Positions 16,704-25,925 are shown, numbered from the stretch's first letter. The stretch is DNA of 34,628 nt from Deltaproteobacteria bacterium (GCA_003696105.1 RFGE01000114.1:1-34628); one strand, 5' to 3'. Program-made: numbers and translations. The notes: generated by a model not told the origin, from the letters alone.

Positions 16704-17204
16704 GTGGCACGACACCGACTCGTTTTCGACATCGACGCGCGCGGCAACCCGATCCGCGAAGCGTGGGACCGGCTGCGACGCATCCCGGGCGGCCCGCGCC
16801 TGTTCAGCCGACTGGTCGGCGCGATGGCGCCGTACACCGGCAGCATCGGTGCGCGCGTCGTCGACCTCGACCGCGGCCGGTCGCGGGTGGTCCTGCGCGA
16901 CCACCGCGCCGTCCGCAACCACCTGCGCAGCATCCACGCGGTCGCACTGGCGAACCTCGCCGAACTCACCGGCAACATCGCGGTCGCGTACTCGCTGCCC
17001 GACGACGCGCGGTTCATCGTCACCGGCCTGTCGATCGAGTACGTCAAGAAGGCGCGCGGCACGATCACGGGGACGTGCCATCTCGACCGTCCGCTCGCCA
17101 GCGAGCGCGAGGAGATCGAAGTCCCGGTCGTGCTGCGCGACGACGCCGGTGACATCGTTGCCACCGCAACGCTTCGCACCCTCATCGGACCGAAACCGGC
17201 GTGA
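16704..17204 (+). CDS. DUF4442 hotdog-fold (thioesterase-like) protein
   Basis: This 166-aa protein starts at GTG. Its pattern is that of DUF4442/PaaI-like hotdog proteins: an N-terminal helix (LFSRLVGAMAPYTGSIGARV), the strand-helix core HRAVRNHLRSIHAVALANLAE, and strands ending VEYVKKARG-like (SIEYVKKARGTITGTCHL). Such proteins bind or hydrolyse acyl thioesters; the substrate is unknown here. The stop overlaps the next start as GTGA (17201-17204), so it is coupled to the DUF2891 gene. Confidence 0.82.
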   Translation: MARHRLVFDIDARGNPIREAWDRLRRIPGGPRLFSRLVGAMAPYTGSIGARVVDLDRGRSRVVLRDHRAVRNHLRSIHAVALANLAELTGNIAVAYSLPDDARFIVTGLSIEYVKKARGTITGTCHLDRPLASEREEIEVPVVLRDDAGDIVATATLRTLIGPKPA

Positions 17205-18139
17205 CCGGCCGACTCGACGCGAGCACCGCCGATCGGCTTGCGGCGCTGATCCTGCCGTCGCTGCACCGCGAATACCCCAACCACATCTCGCACGTGCTGC
17301 AGGACGACGCCGACGTGCGGCCGCCGCGCGAACTCACGCCGGCGTTTTTCGGCTGCTACGACTGGCACTCGGCGGTCCACAGCCACTGGGCGATCGCGCG
17401 GCTCGTGCGCCGGTTCCCCGCCGCGGCGTGGGCCGACCGCGCCCGCGCCGCGCTCGACCGCAGCTTCGCGCCGGATCGCATCCGCGGCGAGGTCGCCTAC
17501 CTGCGCGCGCGGCCCGGCTTCGAGATGCCCTACGGGATGGCGTGGTTGCTCACGCTGTGCGCCGAGGCGACGCCGTGGCGCAGCGCGCTCGCGCCACTCG
17601 AACGGATCGCCCGCGACCGGTTTGCGGCGTGGCTGGACCGGCTGTCGCATCCGATCCGCTCGGGCGAACACACGAACTCCGCGTTCGCGATGGCGCTCGC
17701 CCTCGACTACGCGCGCGCCGCCGGCGATCGGACGCTCGCGGACGCGATCGTTGCCCGCGCGGTCGACTTCTACGCGGACGACCCGCCGGCGCCGGTCGCG
17801 TTCGAGCCGTCCGCGTACGACTTTCTGTCGCCGAGCCTGGCCGAGGCCGACCTGATGCGCCGCGTGCTGCCGCCGGCCGCGTTCGCGTCGTGGCTCGCCG
17901 CGTTTCTTCCCTCCGTCGACCGGTTCGAACCGGTGTCGCCGGTCGACCGCGCGGACGGCAAGCTGGCCCACTTCGACGGCTTGAACCTGTCGAGGGCGTG
18001 GATGTTGCGGGCGCTCGGGTTTTTTGCCGCCGCCGAGCGGCACGCCCGCGCCGGGCTGCGCGGCGTCTCGCCCGACCACTACGCCGGCGCCCATTGGCTC
18101 GGCACGTTCGCGCTGTACTGGTACACGGCCCCTTCGTGA
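17201..18139 (+). CDS. DUF2891 family protein
   Basis: This 312-aa protein is alpha-helical (alpha/alpha-barrel-like) and carries clear DUF2891 marks: YPNHISHVLQ, TPAFFGCYDWHSAVHSHWAI, RPGFEMPYGMAW, SGEHTNSAFAMALALDYAR, EPSAYDFLSPSLAEADLM, DGLNLSRAWML and the terminal HYAGAHWLGTFALYW. The conserved His, Asp and Trp residues suggest an enzyme; a biochemical role is not established to my knowledge. Start GTG 17201 overlaps the stop of the DUF4442 gene by 4 nt, so the pair is co-translated. No signal peptide is visible. A hairpin follows the stop immediately. Confidence 0.88.
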   Translation: MTGRLDASTADRLAALILPSLHREYPNHISHVLQDDADVRPPRELTPAFFGCYDWHSAVHSHWAIARLVRRFPAAAWADRARAALDRSFAPDRIRGEVAYLRARPGFEMPYGMAWLLTLCAEATPWRSALAPLERIARDRFAAWLDRLSHPIRSGEHTNSAFAMALALDYARAAGDRTLADAIVARAVDFYADDPPAPVAFEPSAYDFLSPSLAEADLMRRVLPPAAFASWLAAFLPSVDRFEPVSPVDRADGKLAHFDGLNLSRAWMLRALGFFAAAERHARAGLRGVSPDHYAGAHWLGTFALYWYTAPS

Positions 18140-18140
18140 C

Positions 18141-18166
18141 GCGCGCGCCCCCCAAATGGCGCGCGC
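18141..18166 (+). terminator. Hairpin after the DUF4442-DUF2891 operon
   Basis: A perfect 9-bp GC stem (GCGCGCGCC at 18141-18149, complement at 18158-18166) with an 8-nt loop starts 2 nt after the stop codon. No T-tract follows. Confidence 0.5.
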
Positions 18167-18216
18167 TCCCCGCGTACGTTGCCTAGGATTGCCGCCCTCT
18201 CGCGCGACCAGTTCGC

Positions 18217-18260
18217 TATTGTCTCGGCAGGACGCGCCGTTCGGAACGAACTCACGGGAG
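18217..18260 (+). promoter_or_regulatory. Candidate -10 box and Shine-Dalgarno of the glycine-zipper protein gene
   Basis: TATTGT at 18217-18222 is a plausible -10 box about 45 nt before ATG 18267. GGGAG at 18256-18260 lies 6 nt before the ATG. This gene therefore seems to have a normal leader, unlike several neighbours. Confidence 0.35.
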
Positions 18261-18266
18261 ACCGCC

Positions 18267-19439
18267 ATGCGCGCAAGCCACACTGCAGTAATCGCCGCAC
18301 TCGCCGTCGCGACGGCCGCGCCGGCCGCACGCGCCCAAACCGCAACGGACGCGCCCGATGGCGGCGAGGACACCCGCTACGACGCCGCGTTCGATGCGCT
18401 GGTGCGCGGCGACCTGGACGCCGCGATCGCCGGCTTCGACGCGGTGGCCGCGGCGACGGCCGACCCCGAGCGCCGGGCGGCGGCCCGCGAACTCGCGCGC
18501 CTGGCGCGCGCTCTCAAACAGCGGGCCGCCAGTGCGGCGCCGGGGGCGCGGCCGCCGTCGCCGCGCCCGGCGCACACGCCGAAAACGCCGCCGGCCGAGC
18601 CGACCGGCGACGTCGACTCGTCGGACCGGTCCGGGCGGATCGAGTTCGTCACCGTCACGACCCTCACGGGCACGTACGCCGGCGTCGTACTGCTGTCCAT
18701 CTTCGATGTGGAGGACTTTCGCGCCGGCACGCTGCTCGTCACCGGCACGACGGCCGCCGGCCTGTTCGGCAGCTACTTTGCAACGAAAGACCGGCGCATC
18801 ACGACGGGGATGGCGGACGCCTACACCGCCGGCGTGACGCTCGGCGCGCTCAACGGCGCGCTGCTGTCGGCGCCGCTCGGCCTCCACGACACGGACGACG
18901 CCCTGTCGTTCGTCCTCGGCACGACCGTGGCAGGCGGCGCGGCCGCGCTCGCGCTGGCCGATCGCATGCACCCGACGCGAGCGCAGTCGTCGCTCACGCT
19001 CACGCTGTCGATCGCGGGGCTGTCGACGGCGGGGCTCGGCATGGTCATCGCCGATTACGAACCCAGCGACGACGACACCGCGCTGCTGGTCCTCGCGGGC
19101 GGCTTGAACGCCGGGATGGTCGCCGGAATGGTCGCGGCGCGCGACCTCGACTGGTCGCATTCCCGCGGGCGACTGGTCGCGCTGTCGACCTTCCTCGGCG
19201 CGCTCGGAGGCGTGGCGTCCGGCGCCCTCGTCGTCGGTGAGCCGGACGACGACGCGGAGAGCCGGATCCTGGCGGCGACGACCCTCGGCGGCCTGTGGGC
19301 CGGTTTCGGGCTCGGCGCCTACCTCACCCGCGACATGCAGCCCGACCCGCGCTTCGGCGCGGCCGCCGGCCAGCAGGTCGCCGTGTACCCGTCGGCGATC
19401 GATGGCAAACTCGGGCTCGCGGTCGCCGGGACGTTCTGA
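18267..19439 (+). CDS. Exported membrane protein with eight glycine-rich hydrophobic segments, unknown function
   Basis: I do not recognise a named family. The 390-aa product has a signal peptide (MRASHTAVIAALAVATAAPAAR, cleavage near ARAQ). A short TPR-like helical stretch follows (AFDALVRGDLDAAIAGFDAV), then a Pro/Ala-rich linker (about residues 90-115). After this come eight evenly spaced 18-22 residue Gly/Ala/Thr-rich hydrophobic segments, for example ADAYTAGVTLGALNGALL, GLNAGMVAGMVAARD and LGGLWAGFGLGAYLTRD, separated by Asp-rich turns. The GxxxG/AxxxG spacing suggests tightly packed helices in the membrane. It stands alone, with its own promoter and hairpins on both sides. A lineage-specific envelope protein is likely (inference). 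Confidence 0.75.
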   Translation: MRASHTAVIAALAVATAAPAARAQTATDAPDGGEDTRYDAAFDALVRGDLDAAIAGFDAVAAATADPERRAAARELARLARALKQRAASAAPGARPPSPRPAHTPKTPPAEPTGDVDSSDRSGRIEFVTVTTLTGTYAGVVLLSIFDVEDFRAGTLLVTGTTAAGLFGSYFATKDRRITTGMADAYTAGVTLGALNGALLSAPLGLHDTDDALSFVLGTTVAGGAAALALADRMHPTRAQSSLTLTLSIAGLSTAGLGMVIADYEPSDDDTALLVLAGGLNAGMVAGMVAARDLDWSHSRGRLVALSTFLGALGGVASGALVVGEPDDDAESRILAATTLGGLWAGFGLGAYLTRDMQPDPRFGAAAGQQVAVYPSAIDGKLGLAVAGTF

Positions 19440-19463
19440 CCGGCCCGCGACCGCGGCCCGAAC

Positions 19464-19482
19464 CGCCGCCGGCCCGGCGGCG
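19464..19482 (+). terminator. Short GC hairpin after the glycine-zipper protein gene
   Basis: CGCCGCC (19464-19470) pairs with GGCGGCG (19476-19482) around a 5-nt loop, 25 nt after the stop codon. It is weakly supported because no T-tract follows and such stems arise easily at this GC content. Confidence 0.3.
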
Positions 19483-19496
19483 CGCACGCGTTTCCG

Positions 19497-20465
19497 ATGA
19501 CCGACGACCTCGCCCGCCACGCGCAGATGCTCGCGAACCGCGTGCGCAAGACCGACCGCCATCTGCGCAAGTGGGCGCGCCGCGAGGACGTCACCTGCTA
19601 CCGGGTCTACGACCGCGACATCCCGGAGATCCCGCTCGCGGTCGACCGCTACGGCGACCGCCTGTACGTGGCGCAGTACGCGACGCCGCACAAGCCGCAC
19701 ACCGAACAGCCGGGCTGGGCCGACGCGATGGTCGCGGCCGCGGCGGAGGCGCTCGACGTGCCGCCCGAACGCGTGCACGTGCGGGTGCGCCGGCGGCGGC
19801 GCGACCGCGACAAGCTCGCCGCGACCGGCCGGCGGTTCGAGGTGCGCGAGGGCGGCCTTCGGTTCTGGGTCAATCTCGACGACTACCTCGATACCGGCTT
19901 GTTTCTCGATCACCGGATCACGCGCGCGCGGGTGCGCGCAGAGGCGCGCGGCGCGCGGGTCCTCAACTTGTTCGGCTACACCGGATCGTTTTCCGTCTAC
20001 GCGGCGGCCGGCGGCGCCGCGTCGACGTGGACGGTCGACGCGTCGAACACGTATCTGGCGTGGGCCGCCGACAATTTCGCGCTAAACGGGCTGCGCGACC
20101 GGCGTCACCGGCTCGACCGCGCCGACGTGCTCGCGTGGCTCGACACACCGCCGGTCGGCCGCGCGTCGTTCGACCTCGCGGTGCTCGACCCGCCGACGTT
20201 TTCGCACGGGAAACGGTTCGACCGCGTGCTCGACACACGGCGCGACCATCTGTGGCTCATCGACAAGACGCTCGACCTGCTCGCGCCCGGGGGCGTGCTG
20301 TACTTTTCGACCAACGCGCGCAAGCTCGCGCTCGACCCCGCCGCGCTCCGGGACCGCGCCGATGTGCAGGACATCACCGCCGCGACGACGCCGCCGGACT
20401 TCCGCCGCCGGCCGCACCGGTGCTGGCGGCTGGTCGTGCGCGCGACCCGCCGCGACCGCGCGTGA
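19497..20465 (+). CDS. SAM-dependent methyltransferase, RlmK-like (C-terminal RlmL domain type)
   Basis: This 322-aa class I methyltransferase resembles the RlmK half of RlmKL, which makes m7G in 23S rRNA. The N-terminus LANRVRKTDRHLRKWARRE and CYRVYDRDIPEIPLAVDRYGD are characteristic of that half. The RFWVNLDDYLDTGLFLDHR block precedes the SAM-binding motif I NLFGYTGSFSVYAAAGGA near residue 157. The catalytic motif IV reads LDPPTFSHGKR near residue 230. There is no THUMP/RlmL half, so it is a stand-alone version. The exact target is inferred from similarity. The last codons and stop lie within a 38-bp tandem repeat that fills the convergent spacer. Confidence 0.88.
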   Translation: MTDDLARHAQMLANRVRKTDRHLRKWARREDVTCYRVYDRDIPEIPLAVDRYGDRLYVAQYATPHKPHTEQPGWADAMVAAAAEALDVPPERVHVRVRRRRRDRDKLAATGRRFEVREGGLRFWVNLDDYLDTGLFLDHRITRARVRAEARGARVLNLFGYTGSFSVYAAAGGAASTWTVDASNTYLAWAADNFALNGLRDRRHRLDRADVLAWLDTPPVGRASFDLAVLDPPTFSHGKRFDRVLDTRRDHLWLIDKTLDLLAPGGVLYFSTNARKLALDPAALRDRADVQDITAATTPPDFRRRPHRCWRLVVRATRRDRA

Positions 20466-20540
20466 CCCCGGCGACCCGCGCGACCCGCGGCGACCGCGCG
20501 TGACCCCGGCGACCCGCGCGACCCGCGGCGACCGCGGCGA
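20440..20540. repeat. 38-bp tandem repeat (about 2.6 copies) across the methyltransferase stop codon
   Basis: A unit beginning gcgcgacccgc starts at 20440, 20478 and 20516. The copies are near identical (one mismatch between copies 1 and 2). Copy 1 encodes the C-terminal residues ATRRDRA and the TGA at 20463-20465. The array fills the convergent gap to the TlpA gene end at 20547. Confidence 0.85.
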
Positions 20541-20546
20541 CCGCGC

Positions 20547-22190
20547 CTACCGCGCGCCGAAGCGCCGCGCCAGGATCGCCTCCAGCCCGCCACCGCGCAG
20601 CTGCAGGCCGGTCGCGATGATCGTCCCATCTGGCCCGACGAGCAGCAGGGTCGGCAGCCCGGCCACCTCGAGCGCCTGCTTGAACGCCGCGGCGTCCTCC
20701 CCATCGACCACGGCGTGGTCCCACGGCATCGGATGGCGCGGATCGCGGCGGAACGCGTCGACGTGGTCGGCGGTGTCGTCCACGCACACGCTCAAGATGC
20801 GGAATCCCGCGCCGCGGTAGCGCTCGTACGCCGCGTGCAAATGCGGCATCTCGGCGACGCAGGGCTTGCACCAGGTCGCCCACACGTCGATGAGCACGGT
20901 GTGTCCCGCGTAGGTCTTGGGCGTGATCCGATCGCCGCCGCCGTACCGCGGCACGTCGAACGCCGGCACCGGCGCACCCGGCCGCACCCGCCGGGACGGA
21001 TCGAACATGCTGGCCAGCCGCGCGTAGCGGGTGCGACCGTAGCGGTCGCGCATCAGCTCGTAGTAGCGCGCCACGTCCTGTTCGCGCCCGTCCCCACGCG
21101 CGCGCCACATCAGCGCAAACAGCGTCTCGGCGGCCGCTTCGTCGTCGTCGACCGCCGACAAGACCTCCTCGACGTAGGAATAATCGGGCGCCTCCCGGTT
21201 GGCGGCCACCACCACCTGGGCGGCGGCATCGGGCGCCATCGACCACAGCGGCGATGCGCTCGGCACGTCCGCGAGCACCGCGCGCGCGAGCGAGGCGTCC
21301 GGGTCCGGCCCCGGCGGCGGCGGCCGCGTGGCGAAGTACGCGATCGCGAGCGCCGCGTGCGCCGTCGGGTCGCGCTCCGCGTCGACTTCCGCGCGCGTGA
21401 CCCGGGCGGCATCGTCGCCGAACCGGCGCGCGCGCGCGATGCGCGACGGGAGCCCCGCGACCTTCGCCACGACCGGCTCGGCGCGCCGGAACGACACGCG
21501 CGTCGCGACGCCGGCAGGCGGCAACGCGCTCGGGTCGACCTCGACGACGACCTTGCCTCCGGTCGGTCGGGCAACCGTGGCGTAGTTGCCGTCGCCGTCG
21601 TAGCGGTACGGCCCGCGGCCCGGCGCGTTCATGCTTCGCCCCGGCTCGGCGGTCAGGCCGGTGATTTCGTAGGCGATCGGCCCCGTCGCGGGGATGTCGG
21701 CGGTCCACACGCCGTCGGCGCGACGGGTCATCGACACGGTGCGCAGCGGCGCGAGCTCCCCGCCGGCGCCGATCGAAAACACCAGCACCTCGAGTGCATC
21801 GAGCGCATCCGGCCGCGGATACGTGCCGAGGCGAACGTCGACCTCGACGTCGCTGCCGCCGAGCAGACCGAGTTCGTCGTCGACGTGATCGACCCCCGTG
21901 AGCCGCACGCGGACGAACCGGTCGGCCGGCAGGTCGACGGAGAACGAACCATCGGCGGCGACCTCGTGCGCCCGCCCGTCGACCGTGACGTGGGCCATCG
22001 CCATCGGCCGGCCGTCGTGGCCGACGAGCCGCCCCGCGAGGCGCGCGGGCCGGGGCGCCGGCGCGCTGCCGGTCGCCGCCGGCGCCGCGGGTCGCCCCGC
22101 GCCCGGAGCCCCCGCCGGCCGGGGACCGCAGGCTGCCGCCGCGGCGACGTACGCCAGCATCCACCACTCGACTCGGATCGACATCGACAT
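20547..22190 (-). CDS. TlpA-type thioredoxin lipoprotein with N-terminal carboxypeptidase-regulatory-like domain
   Basis: This 547-aa protein starts at ATG 22190, with GGAGGAG about 8 nt upstream. The signal sequence MLAYVAAAAACG ends in a lipobox (AAAC). A Pro/Ala linker is followed by a CNA-B/CarboxypepD_reg-like domain (about residues 50-120: LAGRLVGHDGRPMAMAHVTVDG). A helical middle region of unknown fold comes next, then a C-terminal TlpA/AhpC-TSA domain (about 400-547). Its redox motif is WATWCKPCVAEMPHLHAAY near residue 440, and the cis-Pro loop is AGLPTLLLVGPDG. It should act as a membrane-anchored thiol-disulfide reductase. It sits 29 nt after the biotin carrier gene on the same strand and is probably the last gene of that operon, although no functional link is obvious. 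Confidence 0.88.
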   Translation of the reverse strand: MSMSIRVEWWMLAYVAAAAACGPRPAGAPGAGRPAAPAATGSAPAPRPARLAGRLVGHDGRPMAMAHVTVDGRAHEVAADGSFSVDLPADRFVRVRLTGVDHVDDELGLLGGSDVEVDVRLGTYPRPDALDALEVLVFSIGAGGELAPLRTVSMTRRADGVWTADIPATGPIAYEITGLTAEPGRSMNAPGRGPYRYDGDGNYATVARPTGGKVVVEVDPSALPPAGVATRVSFRRAEPVVAKVAGLPSRIARARRFGDDAARVTRAEVDAERDPTAHAALAIAYFATRPPPPGPDPDASLARAVLADVPSASPLWSMAPDAAAQVVVAANREAPDYSYVEEVLSAVDDDEAAAETLFALMWRARGDGREQDVARYYELMRDRYGRTRYARLASMFDPSRRVRPGAPVPAFDVPRYGGGDRITPKTYAGHTVLIDVWATWCKPCVAEMPHLHAAYERYRGAGFRILSVCVDDTADHVDAFRRDPRHPMPWDHAVVDGEDAAAFKQALEVAGLPTLLLVGPDGTIIATGLQLRGGGLEAILARRFGAR

Positions 22191-22219
22191 CTGCACTTCT
22201 CCTCCGGCGGCTCGACGCG

Positions 22220-22789
22220 TCACGCCGGCTCGACTTGGACGATCGGGTCGCCCGCGTCCACGTCCGCCTCGTCGTCGACCAGAAACGCCACGACCCGCGC
22301 GCGCGCCGGCAGTCCATCCCCACCGTAGGCGACGCGGTGGAACGTCTTCATGACCTCGAGCAGACACAGCGTCGCGCCGGGTTCGACGACCGATCCGACC
22401 TCGACGAATGGAGGCCGGTCCGGTCCTGGTTTCCGGTACAACCGGCCGCTCGTCGGCGCGCGAACGACCATGGCGCCTTCGGCCGGCGCGCGGTGCCCGC
22501 CGGCAGGATCGTCGTCGGCCGCGGCCACTCCGTCGAGCGGAACGAGCCGCACGAGCGCGTCCCCGTAACCGACCGCGACGCGGGCCACGCCGCCCGGCGC
22601 ACCCGCGACCATCCCGGCCGCACCGTCGGGCGCCACCAGTGGCGTCACCACGCCGAGCGTCTCGATCGCGCCGAGCGGCGCCCCCGGGACGACGACCGCG
22701 CCGTCGCGGACGCCGACGCGCCACCAGCCGACCGCGGGCGACCGCAGCGCACCGTCGGCCCACAGGGCGACGACCGCCGGCCGGGTCAT
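22220..22789 (-). CDS. Biotin carboxyl carrier protein of acyl-CoA carboxylase
   Basis: This 189-aa protein has a C-terminal biotinyl/lipoyl domain (about residues 105-189: [15 protein letters not shown]...[10 protein letters not shown]). The biotin-acceptor lysine is in [11 protein letters not shown] near residue 148, a variant of the usual AMKM. The first ~100 residues are an Ala/Gly/Val-rich beta-type domain without clear family match, presumably for docking. Its start overlaps the carboxyltransferase stop as ATGA (22789-22786). The gene order is carboxylase, carboxyltransferase, carrier. Confidence 0.88.
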   Translation of the reverse strand: MTRPAVVALWADGALRSPAVGWWRVGVRDGAVVVPGAPLGAIETLGVVTPLVAPDGAAGMVAGAPGGVARVAVGYGDALVRLVPLDGVAAADDDPAGGHRAPAEGAMVVRAPTSGRLYRKPGPDRPPFVEVGSVVEPGATLCLLEVMKTFHRVAYGGDGLPARARVVAFLVDDEADVDAGDPIVQVEPA

Positions 22790-24519
22790 CCGCGCACTCC
22801 GCCGACCAACTCCGCGAGGTCGTGCATGCTCCAGATTCGGGGATTCTTCACCCGCCGGTAGCCGGCCGCCTGGTAGCTCATCTCGACGACCGCGGCCAGC
22901 CAGTCGCGCAGCGCGCCGAGTTCCACGATCTCGTCCGTGTCCATCTGGCGCGCCGCGACATACGGGTCCATGTCCGCCTCGATCCGCGCCTCCACCTCGC
23001 GCATGCCGCGCTCGATGCGAGCGCGCTCCTCCGGGTCGCTCGTCGCGATCTCGAAGTTGTCGTCGAGCTTCGTGTTGTACGTCGCGATCGCCAGCGTCCG
23101 CCCCTCCATCACGCTCAGTCGCGACAGGCAGGTGGACAGTTGAACCACCGGGTCGTACGGCAACCCGGTCATCGCGTAGTAGCCGGCGCCGGACGCCTTG
23201 CGCAGAAGCACGGTGAACATCGGCACGGTGTTCGTGCTGTTGGTGTAGATCAGGTTCGACCCGTAGGCCAGCAGACCGTGGCGCTCCGCCTCGCGGCCGA
23301 TGTCGAAGCCCGAAATGTCCTGCAACCAGATCAGCGGGATGCCGTCGTCGTTGCACGCGCGCGAGAACGCGCTCACCTTGGCGATGCCGCCGCGGTACAG
23401 GATGCCGCCGGGCCGCGGGCGCCCGGGATGCTCCGGATCGGCGACCAGGCCTTGTTTGTTGATCACGAAACCGGCGTACAAGCCACCGACGCGGCCGATG
23501 CCGCACACGATCTCGTCGCCGATCTCCGGCATCAGTTCCCAAAACAGGCTCTGATCGCACAGCCGGGCGAGCACCTGAAAGCAGTCGTACGCCTCGCGGT
23601 GGTCGGGCGGGATCACCCCGGCGAGTTCGGCCGGCGCGTACGCCGGCGGGATTGCGCCGACACCGCCGCGGTAGAAGTCGGCCGCCGACGTCGGCAGGCG
23701 GGCGACCTCGCGGCGCAAGCAATCGATGAGCACGTCGTCGTTCGGCACGCGCACGTCGGCGCAACCGGATTGGTGCACATGCACCTCCGGGCCGCCGATG
23801 TCGAGCGACGTGATCTTCTGGCTCTTGGCGCCCTTGATCAGCGCGGCGCCGGCGATCACCATGTACGCCTGCTCCGTCATGTAGACGCGGTCGCTGATGA
23901 TCGGCATGTAGCCGCCACCGGCGATGCAGTCGCCAAACACGCCGGCGATCTGCGGGACGCCGTGCGCGGACAGCAGGCTGTTCATCTTGAAGATATGGCC
24001 GGCGCCGCGCGCGCCCGGGAAGCTGCGCGACTGCTCCGGCAAGAACAGCCCGCTGCAATCGACCATGTAGATGGTCGGCAACCGCAGGCGAAGCGCCATC
24101 GTCTGCGCGCGTTGGATTTTCTCCGGCGTGCGCGGCCACCACGACCCGGACGCGACCGTGTTGTCGTTGGCGATGACCATGCACCACCGGCCTTCCACGC
24201 GCACGAACGCGGTCACGACCCCCGCGCCGGGCGACTTGAGGCCGTTTTGGAACTCGACGCCGTAGTTGACGAACGTGCCGACCTCGTACACCGGCGAGTT
24301 CGGATCGCGCAGCCGGTCGACGCGCTCGCGCGCCGTGAGCTTGCCCTTGGCGTGGACGCGGTCGACGTACTTCGGCCCCCAGCCGGCATACACCTCCGCG
24401 CGCCGCTGGCGAAGGACGTCCTCCAGCTGCGCGAGGCGCGCGCGGTACTCGGCGGCGACCTGCGGTGCGACGCTCGCGTCCAGCGACGCGCCGATCGGGA
24501 CGAGCGGAACGTGGGCCAT
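22786..24519 (-). CDS. Biotin-dependent carboxyltransferase, GcdA-like
   Basis: This 577-aa crotonase-fold protein has fused N- and C-terminal carboxyltransferase halves. It transfers CO2 between biotin and an acyl-CoA. Visible motifs are [80 protein letters not shown] and [10 protein letters not shown]. By recall, the C-half aligns better with the alpha subunit of glutaconyl-CoA decarboxylase (GcdA, about 587 aa) than with propionyl-CoA carboxylase beta. No GcdB-type membrane decarboxylase is nearby and a biotin carboxylase gene is directly upstream, so a carboxylase role is more likely than Na+-pumping decarboxylation. Start ATG 24519 overlaps the upstream TGA by one base. Confidence 0.9.
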   Translation of the reverse strand: MAHVPLVPIGASLDASVAPQVAAEYRARLAQLEDVLRQRRAEVYAGWGPKYVDRVHAKGKLTARERVDRLRDPNSPVYEVGTFVNYGVEFQNGLKSPGAGVVTAFVRVEGRWCMVIANDNTVASGSWWPRTPEKIQRAQTMALRLRLPTIYMVDCSGLFLPEQSRSFPGARGAGHIFKMNSLLSAHGVPQIAGVFGDCIAGGGYMPIISDRVYMTEQAYMVIAGAALIKGAKSQKITSLDIGGPEVHVHQSGCADVRVPNDDVLIDCLRREVARLPTSAADFYRGGVGAIPPAYAPAELAGVIPPDHREAYDCFQVLARLCDQSLFWELMPEIGDEIVCGIGRVGGLYAGFVINKQGLVADPEHPGRPRPGGILYRGGIAKVSAFSRACNDDGIPLIWLQDISGFDIGREAERHGLLAYGSNLIYTNSTNTVPMFTVLLRKASGAGYYAMTGLPYDPVVQLSTCLSRLSVMEGRTLAIATYNTKLDDNFEIATSDPEERARIERGMREVEARIEADMDPYVAARQMDTDEIVELGALRDWLAAVVEMSYQAAGYRRVKNPRIWSMHDLAELVGGVRG

Positions 24520-25910
24520 CAGTCTGCCTCCGGCGGCCAACCTGGGATGGCGCGGGTGTCGTACCGGTGCGCGCGGAACGCGGCCGACCGCAGGATGGCC
24601 AGGTGCATCGGCACGGTGGTCGGAACGCCCTCGCACACGAGCTGGTCGAGCGCGCGGATCATCGCATCACACGCGGCGTCGCGGTCCGGTCCCTTCGCGA
24701 TCACCTTGCACAGCAAACTGTCATAGTGCGGCGGGATGCGATAACCCGACTCGACGTGCGTGTCGACGCGAATCGTGCCGCCGGCCGGATCGGGCGGCGA
24801 CCACCGCGCGATGGTGCCGGGCGCCGGGCGAAAGTCGTTGCGCGGGTCCTCCGCGTTGATGCGGCATTCGATCGCGTGGCCGTCGAATGTGACGTCGTCC
24901 TGGCGCAACGACAGCGGGTGGCCGGCCGCGACGAGGATCTGTTCGCGCACCAGGTCGACGCCGGTGCGCATCTCCGTCACGCAATGTTCCACCTGCAGGC
25001 GCGTGTTCATCTCCATGAACCGCAATGTCCCGTCGGGATCGAGCAAGAACTCGAGCGTCCCGGCGCCGACATAGCCGATCGCGCGCGTGGCGCGGACGGC
25101 GGCGGCGAGCGTGCGCGCGCGCTCGGCGTCCGACAGCACCGGCGACGGCGACTCCTCGATCAACTTCTGGTGATTGCGCTGGATCGTGCAGTCGCGCTCG
25201 CCGAGGTGAATCGCGTTGCCGTAGCGGTCGGCGAGCACCTGGATCTCGATGTGACGGCCGCCCTCGATGAGGCGTTCGAGGTAGACGCGCCCGTCGCCGA
25301 ACGCGGCGGATGCCTCGCGCGACGCGTCCGCGAACGCGGCAGCCAGCTCATCCGGGCCGCGCGCCACGCGCATGCCGCGACCGCCGCCGCCGCTTTCGGC
25401 CTTCAGCAGCACGGGGTAGCCGACCTGGTCCGCCACCGCGCGCGCGTGATCCGCATCGCGCAGCGCGCCGTCGCTGCCCGGGATCACGGCGAGGCCGGCC
25501 GCCGCCATCGCCCGTTTGGCGGGCGTCTTTTGCCCCATCCGGTGCATCACGTGCGCGGGCGGACCGATGAACGTGACGCCGTGGGCCTCGCACACGCTCG
25601 CGAACACGGGGTTTTCCGCGAGGAAGCCCCAGCCCGGGTGCAACGCCGTGCATCGGGACTGCACCGCGGCCTGCACGACGCGCTCGATCGCCAGGTAGCT
25701 GGACGCCGCGCGCGCCGGCCCGAGTACGACCACGTCACGCCCGCGCGTGTAGGGCGCGTCGCGATCGGCCTCGGACACGCCGAACACCGGCTCGATGCCG
25801 AGCGCGTCGCACGCCCGCGCGATGCGCGCGGCGACCTCACCGCGATTGGCGACGAACAGGCGGTGAAACAGCCGAACGCGCGGTTCGGATGCGGCGTGTT
25901 GCGTCGTCAT
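24519..25910 (-). CDS. Biotin carboxylase subunit of acyl-CoA carboxylase
   Basis: This 463-aa protein carries out ATP-dependent carboxylation of biotin. The biotin carboxylase N-domain opens with [21 protein letters not shown] and contains [13 protein letters not shown]. The ATP-grasp domain has the glycine loop [13 protein letters not shown] near residue 175 and [19 protein letters not shown]. The metal and catalytic block is [17 protein letters not shown] near residue 295. The C-domain has [15 protein letters not shown] and [11 protein letters not shown]. It is the first gene of a tightly packed operon with carboxyltransferase, carrier and TlpA. The upstream spacer is shared with the divergent DUF5916 gene. 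Confidence 0.95.
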   Translation of the reverse strand: MTTQHAASEPRVRLFHRLFVANRGEVAARIARACDALGIEPVFGVSEADRDAPYTRGRDVVVLGPARAASSYLAIERVVQAAVQSRCTALHPGWGFLAENPVFASVCEAHGVTFIGPPAHVMHRMGQKTPAKRAMAAAGLAVIPGSDGALRDADHARAVADQVGYPVLLKAESGGGGRGMRVARGPDELAAAFADASREASAAFGDGRVYLERLIEGGRHIEIQVLADRYGNAIHLGERDCTIQRNHQKLIEESPSPVLSDAERARTLAAAVRATRAIGYVGAGTLEFLLDPDGTLRFMEMNTRLQVEHCVTEMRTGVDLVREQILVAAGHPLSLRQDDVTFDGHAIECRINAEDPRNDFRPAPGTIARWSPPDPAGGTIRVDTHVESGYRIPPHYDSLLCKVIAKGPDRDAACDAMIRALDQLVCEGVPTTVPMHLAILRSAAFRAHRYDTRAIPGWPPEAD

Positions 25911-25919
25911 GCGCGCCGC

Positions 25920-25925
25920 ACGTTA
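25920..25925 (-). promoter_or_regulatory. -10-like box upstream of the carboxylase operon
   Basis: TAACGT on the minus strand ends 9 nt before ATG 25910. It is one of the weaker examples of the start-proximal -10 pattern. Confidence 0.3.
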
